From Liolophura sinensis (lineage: Eukaryota > Mollusca > Polyplacophora > Chitonida > Chitonidae), in the NCBI RefSeq assembly GCF_032854445.1, contig NC_088295.1:1368501-1428500 (forward strand): a stretch of DNA of 60,000 bases. The letters are read 5' to 3'. Position 1 is the first letter of the stretch. Each line of letters begins with the position of its first letter. The translations under genes and the position numbers were made by a program. This document shows, one piece after another, positions 12,101 to 24,100 of the stretch. Below the pieces are notes generated by a model, which saw only the letters and a list, made by a program, of their open reading frames with translations, did not search any database and had not been told where the DNA came from.

Positions 12101-15100
12101 TTACATGGACAGACAGTCATCCACAAAATCTCTCACATCGGTCAGGTAAGGTTACATGGACAGACAGTCAGCCACAAAATCTCTCATCACATCAGTCAGG
12201 TAAGGTTACATGGACAGACAGTCATCCACAAAATCTCTCATCACATCAGTCAGGTAAGGTTACATGGACAGACAGTCATCCACAAAATCTCTCATCACAT
12301 CAGTCAGGTAAGGTTACATGGACAGACAGTCATCCACAAAATCTCTCACATCGGTCAGGTAAGGTTACATGGACAGACAGTCAGCCACAAAATCTCTCAT
12401 CACATCAGTCAGGTAAGGTTACATGGACAGACAGTCATCCACAAAATCTCTCATCACATCGGTCAGGTAAAGTTACATGAGCAGACAGTCATCCACAAAA
12501 TCTCTCATCATATCGGTCAGGTAAGGTTACATGGACAGACAGTCATCCACAAAATCTCTCATCATATTGGTGAGGTAAGGTTACATGGACAGACAGTCAT
12601 CCACAAAATCTCTCATCACATCAGTCAGGTAAGGTTACATGGACAGTCAGTCATCCACAAAATCTCTCACATCGGTCAGGTAAGGTTACATGGACAGATA
12701 TTCAGCCACAAAATCTCTCATCACATCAGTCAGGTAAGGTTACATGGACAGACAGTCATCCACAAAATCTCTCATCACATCAGTCAGGTAAGGTTACATG
12801 GACAGTCAGTCATCCACAAAATCTCTCATCACATCGGTCAGGTAAGGTTACATGGACAGACAGTCAGCCACAAAATCTCTCATCACATCGGTCAGGTAAG
12901 GTTACATGGACAGACAGTTAGCCACAAAATCTCTCATCACATCAGTCAGGTAAGGTTACATGGACAGACAGTCATTAACAAAATCTCTCATCATATCAGT
13001 CAGGTAAGGTTACATGGACAGACAGTCATCCACAAAATCTCTCATCACATCAGTCAGGTAAGGTTACATGGACAGACATTCAGCCACAAAATCTCTCATC
13101 ACTTCGGTCAGGTAAGGTTACATGGACAGACATTCAGCCACAAAATCTCTCATCATATCGGTCAGGTAAGGTTACATGGACAGACAGTCATCCACAAAAT
13201 CTCTCATCACATCAGTCAGGTTACATGGACAGACAGTCATCCATAAAATCTCTCATCATATCAGTCAGGTGAGGTTACATGGACAGACAGCCACAAAATC
13301 TCTCATCACATCAGTCAGCTAAGGTTACATGGACAGACAGTCATCCACAAAATCTCTCATCACATCGGTCAGGTAAGGTTACATGAGCAGGCAGTCACCC
13401 ACAAAATCTCTCATCCATTTACACCAGAATGTCATAGCTAGCCCTGAGAATGGGGCATACATTGGTGACTCTAAGGTCATCAGTTTGATGAAATGTTGAA
13501 GAGCACAGAGATGTGGTAAACACACAGACAAGTTAAGGGGACAATAACTCTGTAAAGTGGAATTAACTCAGGAATAAGTGAAGTGAGCAAAAACTCACTG
13601 ATAAATAAAGTGGATAATAACTCACCAAAGTGAAGTGGGCAATAACGAATGGATAGGTACAGACGGCAATAACTCACGGATAAGTAAAGAGGGAGCCTCC
13701 TGGGTCAGGGTAACATCATATGATAACCACTTGTAGAAAATTGTGGCCACAAGGTATCCAAAGATTGCTAGGAGAAAAATCACTTCTGGGATGAACTCAC
13801 AAAATATGTTCAGGAATCTTCTGTAGTGGCTGTGAATGACAAAGATTACATGATTACATGCATCCGTAGTGGCCGTGAATGACACAGATAACATGATTAC
13901 ATGCATCCGTAGTGGCTGTGAATGACAAAGATTACATGATTACATGCATCCGTAGTGGCTGTGAATGACACAGATTACATGATTACATGCATTGGTAGTG
14001 GCTGTGACTGACACAATATTACATGATGACATGCATCCGTAGTGGCTGTGAATGACACAGATTACATGATTACATGCATCCGTAGTGGCTGTGAATGACA
14101 CAGATAACATGATTACATGCATCCGTAGTGGCTGTGAATGACAAAGATTACATGCATCCGTAGTGGCTGTGAATGACACAGATAACATGATTACATGCAT
14201 CAGTAGTGGCTGTGAATGACAAAGATTACATGATTACATGCATCCGTAGTGGCTGTGAATGACACAGATTACATGATTACATGCATTGGTAGTGGCTGTG
14301 ACTGACACAATATTACATGATGACATGCATCCGTAGTGGCTGTGAATGACACAGATTACATGATTACATGCATCCGTAGTGGCTGTGAATGACACAGATA
14401 ACATGATTACATGCATCCGTAGTGGCTGTGAATGACACAGATTACATGATTACATGCATCCGTAGTGGCTGTGAATGACAAAGATTACATGATTACATGC
14501 ATCCGTAGTGGCTGTGAATGACACAGATTACATGATTACATGCATTGGTAGTGGCTGTGACTGACACAATATTACATGATGACATGCATCCGTAGTGGCT
14601 GTGAATGACACAGATTACATGATTACATGCATCCGTAGTGGCTGTGAATGACACAGATAACATGATTATATGCATATGTAGTGGCTGTGAATGACACAGA
14701 TTACATGATGGCATGCATTGGTAGTGGCCATGAATGACACAGATTATATGATTACATGCATCCGTAGTGGCTGTGAATGACACAGATTACATGATGGCAT
14801 GCATTGGTAGTGGCCGTGAATGACACAGATTACATGATTACATGCATCCGTAGTGGCCGTGAATGACACAGATTACATGATTACATGCATCCGTAGTGGC
14901 TGTGAATGACACAGATAACATGATTATATGCATATGTAGTGGCTGTGAATGACACAGATTACATGATGGCATGCATTGGTAGTGGCCATGAATGACACAG
15001 ATTATATGATTACATGCATCCGTAGTGGCTGTGAATGACACAGATTACATGATGGCATGCATTGGTAGTGGCCGTGAATGACACAGATTACATGATTACA

Positions 15101-18100
15101 TGCACTGGTAGTGGCTGTGAATGACAAAGATTACATGATTACATGCAATGACAAAGATTACATGATTACATGCATTGGTAGTGGCTGTGAATGACAAAGA
15201 TTACATGATTACATGCATCCGTAGTGGCTGTGAATGACACAGATTACATGATTACATGCATCTGTAGTGGCTGTGACTGACACAGATTACATGATGACAT
15301 GCATCTGTAGTGGCTGTGAATGGCAAAGATTACATGATTACATGCATCCGTAGTGGCTGTGAATGACACAGATTACATGATTACATGCATTGGTAGTGGC
15401 TGTGACTGACACAATATTACATGATGACATGCATCCGTAGTGGCTGTGAATGACACAGATTACATGATTACATGCATCCGTAGTGGCTGTGAATGACACA
15501 GATAACATGATTACATGCATCCGTAGTGGCTGTGAATGACACAGATAACATGATTACATGCATCCGTAGTGGCTGTGAATGACACAGATTATATGATTAC
15601 ATGCATCCGTAGTGGCTGTGAATGGCAAAGATTACATAATGACATGCATCTGAGGTGTGCAAACCCTGAGCTCAATACATACAGTACTATTTAAGATACA
15701 TGTACCAGACTTAAGATTTTGCTTAACATCACTTTCCTTGTTACTGGACGTTGACTCCCAGGGTACAACAAAAGCTAGGTTATATTCTACCAAAGGAATT
15801 TCTTCTTATTTTTTTCTTCTCTATTCAGTACATCACCATACAAATCTGAACATTTACACAGAGGTGCCAAAAAGAATGTACGTTACATATACTGTTAACA
15901 AATGCCCATGTAATTCTGCCTAAATACTCACATATGATTGGCCAAACTGAGAGCCACACCAAACAACATCTGACAGATCCCCAATATCACAGCCACTTTC
16001 ATCTTAAAGGAATTCAGGAAAGTGATCTTATTGGTGGACAGCTGCCATACCTGAAAGCAAAATACCCAATAGCTGAACAGGAAATAAAGCAAGGTAGGAA
16101 AGTTCTCTAAAATATTAGATATCCTGAAATATTTGAAAAAAAAACTAGAAGGGAGGTTTTGGGACAAAACATGAAGAGAGGGAGTAAGTCTACATACAAG
16201 TAGCCCATTGTCCAGAAGACGTCAGCACTCACTGGGTCAATTCCAAATGGGTAAGGATCCTTGGGTTTTGTGTCAAACTCGGGGTTCATCTGAAGGATAT
16301 CAACACTCTCATAGGTAGACAGCCTGTAACCATAGCAACATGTCACAAATATATATGTATCAATTCCCACTATCAGATTAAGGCATCGAGGAGTGCAGTG
16401 TTTTGGTATTTGAGATCAAATTCAATAGGTAAAGCCTTGATCACACAGTATGTTTTGCCAAAATGACCTCCCACTCATGACAAGTTAAATAAAACGTGGG
16501 ACATAGGTGGGACATACATGTACACGTATGACATTTCACACTTTACGGTTGTGAGGACTTCGATATTGATAACACCGATCTCAGTATGTGAATGAGGCTA
16601 TAAGAAGCCTATTTACACATAGGTACAACCGCAAGAGAAAAGCAGTCCACTCACGTATAGTTGGGATGCCACTTGGTACCAAATATGTTGACTGATTTGG
16701 AGAAGATGTCATTGTAACACATCCCAGTGTAGATAGAGAATAGTCCCATTAGCATGATGATGTAACGGCCGCCAAAAAATGTGTTCCATATCTGAAATAA
16801 CAATTTTCCATAATGGTTTCACCATTACAAGAATAGTTACATGAACAATGTAAAAGTCAGCCGAGTTTATGAATTTAGGAAGATTCGTGAAATACCTTGG
16901 GTTTTGGTCTTGTAACTACCATTGCCATTTATACCACTCTTAGTCCTCCCGTCCTGGCCTTTTAACGGCCATAGCCATGTATACCACGCTAATCCTCATA
17001 TCCTGGCCTCGTTTAATGGCCATAGTCATTTATACCATTCTAATCTTCATGTCCTGACCTTGGTTTAACGGCCATAGCCATGTATACCACGCTAATCCTC
17101 ATATCCTGGCCTCGTTTAATGGCCATAGCCATTTATACCATTCTAATCTTCATGTCCTGACCTTGGTTTAACGACCATAGCCATGTATACCACGCTAATC
17201 CTCATATCCTGGCCTCGTTTAATGGCCATAGCCATTTATACCATTCTAATCTTCATGTCCTGACCTCGGTTTAACGACCATAGTCATTAATACCACTTTA
17301 GTCATCACATACTGGCCTTGTAACGGCCATAGCCATTTATACCACGCTAACCCTCATATCCCGGCCTCGTTTAATGGCCATAGCCATTTATACCATTCTA
17401 ATCTTCATGTCCTGACCTTGGTTTAACGGCCATAGCCATTTATACCACGCTAATCCTCATATCCTGGCCTCGTTTAATGGCCATAGCCATTTATACCATT
17501 CTAATCTTCATGTCCTGACCTCGGTTTAATGGCCATAGCCATTTATACCACACTAATCCTCACGTCCTCGCCTGCGATTAACAGCCATAACCATTTATAC
17601 CATTCGAGACCTCCCGTCCTGGCTTTGTAACGGCCATAGCCATTTATACCTTGCTAATCCTCACGTCCTCGCCTCGGATTAACGGCCACACCCATTTATA
17701 ACACTCTTAGTCCTCCCGTCCTGGCCTTGTAACGGCCATAGCCATTTATACCACGCTAATCCTCACGTCCTCACCTCGGATTAACGGCCATAACCATTTG
17801 TACCACTCTTAGTCCTCCCGTCCTGGCCTTGTAACGGCCATAGCCATCTATATCATGCTAATCCTTACGTCCAGCCTCAGTTTAACAGCCATAACCATTT
17901 ATACCATTCTAATCTTCACATCCTGACATCAGTTTAGCGGCCATAGCCATTCATACCACGCTAATCCTCACACCCTGGCCTCAGTTTAACAGCCATTGCC
18001 ATTTATACCATTCTAGTCCTCACATCCTGGCCTTGTAACAACCATAGCCATTTATACCAATCCTCATGTCCTGGCCTCAGTTTAATGGCCACAACCATTT

Positions 18101-21100
18101 ATACCATTCTAGTCCTCCCGTCCTGGCCTTGTAATGGCCGTAGCCAATTATACCACGCTAATCCTCCTGTCCTGGCCTCGGTTTAAGGGCCATAGTCATT
18201 TTTACCACTCTAATCCTCACACCCTGGCCTTAGTTTAACAGCCATAGCCATTTATACCACTCTAGTCCTCACGTCCTGGCCTTGTTACGAAAATAGCCAT
18301 TTATGCCAGGCTAATCCTCACGTCCTGGCCTTGGAATAATGGCCATAGCCATTCATACCACTCTAGTCCTCACGTTTTGGCCTTGTAGCCATTTATACAA
18401 CACTAATCCTCACATCCTGGCCTCAGTTTAACGACAATAGCCGTTTATACCACGCTGATCCTCCTGTCCTGGCCTTGTAAGGTCCACAGCCATTCACACC
18501 ACACCAATCCTCACGTCCTGGCCTCGGTTAAATGACCATAGTCATTTATACCACACTAGTCCTCACGTCCTGGCCTCAGTTTAATGACAATAGCCGTTTA
18601 CATGTATACCACACTAGTCCTCCCGTCCTGGCCTTGTAATGACCACAATCATTTATACCACACTAGTCCTCCCGTCCTGGCCTTGTAATGACCACAACCA
18701 TTTATACCACACTAGTCCTCACGTCTTGGCCTTGTAATGACCACAATCATTTATACCACACTAGTCCTCCCGTCCTGGCCTTGTAATGACCACAATCATT
18801 TATACCACACTAGTCCTCACGTCTTGGCCTTGTAATGACCACAATCATTTATACGACACTAGTCCTCGCGTCCTGGCCTTGTAATGACCACAATCATTTA
18901 TACCACACTAGTCCTCCCGTCCTGGCCTTGTAATGACCACAATCATTTATACCACACTAGTCCTCGCGTCCTGGCCTTGTAATGACCACAATCATTTATA
19001 CCACACTAAATACTTAGTCTTGGGCTAATGACCATAAGCACCTGTACCACACTAATTCCACAGTTCTGGCCTTGGTTTAACCACCATAATCATTTGTAAA
19101 GAGCTTTTAAAAATTCTGAAGATTTAGTGTTAGTTTAATGATCTTTTTGTTCTGCACTAATTCTCGAGTTTCGGACTTGTGTTATTGGTCCAAAGGTCAA
19201 AAGATTGATGAGGGATTGGTTTTACCAACGGATCTCCTAAACTTTGTCATGGCCAACGGTAACACAGTTCCTATTGTTTCTATTATTTACCGTCATAATT
19301 AAATGTCTCAAGAATAAAAAAAAAATAAAACAGCTTTGTGAGTTTTGTGATCGTGAAACAAGAAATTTCTTTCTATGTGGCTTAAACAGTTTAAGCTGGT
19401 TGCTGCTAACAGACCTCATTGTCAGTTTTCTGTTTGAGGAGGGACTTTTCCTTCACCACCATCCACAGCCCAAACAGGAACATTATGAAGCCGTGTCCTG
19501 CATCCCCAAACATCACCGCAAACAGGAATGGGAAGGTGATCACAGCATACAGGGCTGAAACACAGCAAGGATCACAGCATACAGGGCTGAAACACAGCAA
19601 GGGTCACAGCATACAGAAATGAAACACAGCATGGATAACAGCATACAGTGCCGAAACACAGTATGGATCACAGCATACAGGGCTGAAACACAGCAAGGGT
19701 CACAGCATACAGGGCTGAAACAGCATGGATTACAGCATACAGAGCTGAAACACAGCAAGGATCACAGCATGCAGGGCTGAAACACAGCAAGGATCACAGC
19801 ATACAGAGCTGAAACACAGCAAAATAATGCACTAGATTGTGTGTACAAAAACATGAAATTGGAAATTAGAAAAAGATTGCAACTTACATGAAAAAAATGC
19901 AATAGCATATGAACTTTTAATGTTTCACAATTCCAGGCTGAATTCCCTCACTGTCATGGTGTCAGTGGTCCAACAGTGAAAACACCAGTAGCTGACCTTC
20001 GCCGACCTTGGCATGACGGGCATCAGCTGTCTCCCCACTTGGTGTATGAGAATACGGCTTCAATAATCAACCTCGTGCGTTAAACCAAACTGGACTGACC
20101 TCCATGTAGTTCGCTATACCGTAAGCTAATTTTTCCTTGAGCATTAAGATGTGGATATTTATTTACCAGGATTGACCTCCATGTAGTTCGTTATACCGTA
20201 AGCTAACTTTTCCTTGAGGATCCAGATGTGGATATTTATTTACCAGGATTGACCTCCATGTAGCTGGCTATACCGTAAGCTAACTTTTCCTTGAGGATGA
20301 AGATGTGGATATTTCTTTACCTGGATTGACCTCCATGTAGTTCGCTATATCATAAGCTAACTTTTCCTTGAGGATCAAGATGTTTATATTTATTTACCTG
20401 GATTGACCTCCATGTAGCTGGCTATAACGTAAGCTAACTTTTCCTTCAGGATCAAGATGTGGATAATTATTTACCTGGATTGACCGCCATGTAGTTGGCT
20501 ATATCGTAAGCTAACTTTTCCTTGAGGATGAAGATGTGGACATTTATTTACCTGGATTGACCTCCATGTAGCTGGCTATACCGTAAGCTAACTTTTCCTT
20601 GAGCATCAAGATGTGGATATTTATTTATCTGGATTGACCTCCATGTAGTTGGCTATACCGTAAGCTAACTTTTCCTTGAGGATCAAGATGTTCATATTTA
20701 TTTACCTGGATTGACCTCCATGTAGCTGGCTATACCGTAAGCTAACTTTTCCTTGAGGATCAAGATGTTTATATTTATTTACCTGGATTGGCCTCCATGT
20801 AGTTGGCTATACCGTAAGCTAACTTTTCCTTGAGGATGAAGATGTGGACATTTATTTACCTGGATTGACCTCCATGTAGCTGGCTATACCGTAAGCTAAC
20901 TTTTCCTTGAGGATCAAGATGTTCATATTTATTTACCTGGATTGACCTCCATGTAGCTGGCTATACCGTAAGCTAACTTTTCCTTGAAGATCAAGATGTT
21001 CATATTTATTTACCTGGATTGACCTCCATGTAGTTGGCTATACTGTAAGCTAACTTTTCCTTGAGGATCAAGATGTGGATATTTATTTACCTGGATTGAC

Positions 21101-24100
21101 CTCCATGTAGTTGGCTATACCGTAGGCATCCACGATATTCTGGAAGCCCTGGGTGAAGGTGTTTGTGGCTTGGAAGGTGGGAGGGTCTTCATCTGTCTCC
21201 ATTCTGTGTAGGATGGGAGGGACTGTGCTCCCGCTGGCTTCCTAGTAACACAATATCACAAGGTCACAGAACACAGGTGTACACTTCCTAGTAACACAAC
21301 ACTGCAAGGTCACAGAACACAGGTGTACACTTCCTAGTAACAACATTGCAAGGTCACAGAACACAGGTGTACACTTCCTAGTAACACAACATTGCAAGGT
21401 CACAAAACACAGGTGTACACTTCCTAGTAACACAACATCGCAAGGTCACAGAACACAGGTGTACACTTCCTAGTAACACAACATCATAAGGTCACAAAAC
21501 ACAGGTGTACGCTTCCTAGTAACACAACATCACAAGGTCACAGAACACAGGTGTACACTTCCTAGTAACACAACATCACAAGGTCACAGAACACAGGTGT
21601 ACACTTCCTAGTAACACAACATCACAAGGTCACAGAACACAGGTGTACACTTCCTAGTAACACAACATCACAAGGTCAAAGAACACAGGTGTACAGTGAA
21701 CATTTTTGATGCATATACATGTAAGTACTGAACTGTATTTGCCGGAAAGTTCAGAGTTTTCAAGGTTAATCAACATTTATCGTCTAAATTGTTCGTAACC
21801 TCTAATAAAGTGACTCAATTGTGTATCAATTAAAACCATATTTTCAAGATTGTTTTACCACAAAACTTTACAGGCCCAATTTCTAACAAAACCCTTGTCA
21901 AACCTACATCAGCCTAATACTGCATATAATTTCATCAAGCTACATTGAAAACCTAAGCACTAAATATCTCTGCTTTCTAGCAAAAGTATATCAATGAACA
22001 AAATGCAGTTAAGGTGGGAATCTTGTCTTACTGTTCCTTGATTGAGTCCCATTTTAATCTGATCCAAAGCACTGACAGGGCACCAGCACTCGGCTATCAG
22101 ACTGTTGTGGGACATGTCAAAGTTGGCCATGTTCAGTGTGTGGTAAATAGCCTTGATTTTCCGAGCCTTCAATATCCAATGGTGGATCTCTTTGGCCGCT
22201 TTCTTCAGCACACGGCTGCGGTGTTCCTTTGTTTGCTCCAAAACCTTCAAAAAAGCATAAGGGGATATTCTAAGATGCCTGGAATAGTCATACAATGTTA
22301 CACTTTTCAATTACAGCCTTACAACTCAAGACAGGTCAGCCTTTAGCCAGTCAGCCTTTAGCCAATGGTGTGTCCATGTGTGGAACACTGAATGTTATGG
22401 AGTGCTGGTGACCATGTCTGCTGACTACAGCTACAACTCCACACAACACATTGACAAATATACCCGTGGTGAGCTAGTGACATGTTGGTGGTGAGCTAGT
22501 CACACATCAGTGGTGAGCTAGTGACATGCTGGTGGTGAGCTAGTCACACATCAGTGGTGAGCTAGTGACATGCGTCTTCCAAACTCACATGACGGAGGTC
22601 CTCCAGCCGGACTGTCACCCCGTTCAACATTTCCTGTCTCTCCTGAGCAGACTCTGGGCAAGGGTAGAGTGTAGCCTTGTATCTGAACACAGAAAATACA
22701 TTGTATAAACATGATACAGTAGCTTGTTCTGAGATCTGCTAAGTCAAGCAACACATTTTTAAATTAGAGGAGAAAGTCACAAATATATTCTGATGAATTA
22801 TTGCCATACGAGGTATCTCCTCTTAACAGCAATTCCAGTGCGTACCTACATGTAAATACTACGTCAGGCTTTAATCCAGTAGGGGCCTCCATGGCTCAGT
22901 TGGTTAGCGTGCTAGCGCAGTGTAATGACCCAGGAGTCTCTCACTAATGCAGTCGCTGTGAGTTCATCCCTCCGGGCTCTGCCCGGTTTCCACCCACCAT
23001 AAAGCTGGCCGCCGTCGTATAAGTGAAATATTCTTCAATACGGCGTAAAACACCAATCAAATAAATAAATAAAATTAATCCAGTGCATACAAATTGCATG
23101 TAAATGCTACATCAGACTTTAATCCAGTGCATACATACTACATGTAAATGCTACGTCAGACTTTAATCCAGTGCATACATACTACATGTAAATGCTACGT
23201 CAGACTTTAATCCAGTGCATACATACTACATGTAAATGCTACGTCAGACTTTAATCCAGTGCATACATACTACATGTAAATGCTATGTCAGACTTTAATC
23301 CAGTGCATACATACTACATGTAAATGCTACGTCAGACTTTAATCCAGTGCATACATACTGCATGTAAATGCTACATCAGACTTTAATCCTCTTTGATAAT
23401 GGAAAGCTTCAGGAGCATACCTGTACCTGACATACACCCAAAATGTTTGATCATGCAACATGTAGTCTTTCATTATCTTACCCATCACATATTTTACGCA
23501 CACGAGCCTTGAGTTGTTCCCCTTGGAAGAAAATCAGGAAGACACACTTGTGCATCTCATTTCCCTGACAACAGAAGAATGGAGTTCAGTCGGCTGATCA
23601 TGTATTACAGTTTAAACAAGCTCACCTTAGTCCTTGATGAAAACATAACTGCAGATCCGCATGAATTTATTATCTACGAAAACGTTTACAAACAACCTGC
23701 CTGATATGCATTAAAAATGACAACACAGAGATTGCCTAACAAATGTGAGGTCTACATAGCTGAATACTACCATGTCTTACAAATGTGAGGTCTTCATAGC
23801 TGAATACTACCACGTCTTACAAATGTGAGGTCTTCATAGCTGAATACTACCATGCCTTACAACTGTGAGGTCTACATAGCTGAATACTACCATGTCTTAC
23901 AAATGTGAGGTCTTCATAGCTGAATACTACCATGTCTTACAAATGTGAGGTCTTCATAGCTGAATACTACCATGTCTTACAAATGTGAGGTCTTCATAGC
24001 TGAATACTACCATGTCTAACAAATGTGAGGTCTACATAGCTGAATACTACCATGTCTTACAAATGTGGGGTCTTCATAGCTGAATACTACCATGTCTTAC

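Noticed and set aside
8532-13246. Long plus-strand open frames of 583, 815 and 539 codons
   Set aside because: They are read through the 54-bp array, whose length keeps frames open and whose 49-bp variants merely switch frames. The repeats are low-complexity peptides inside a V-ATPase intron on the other strand.
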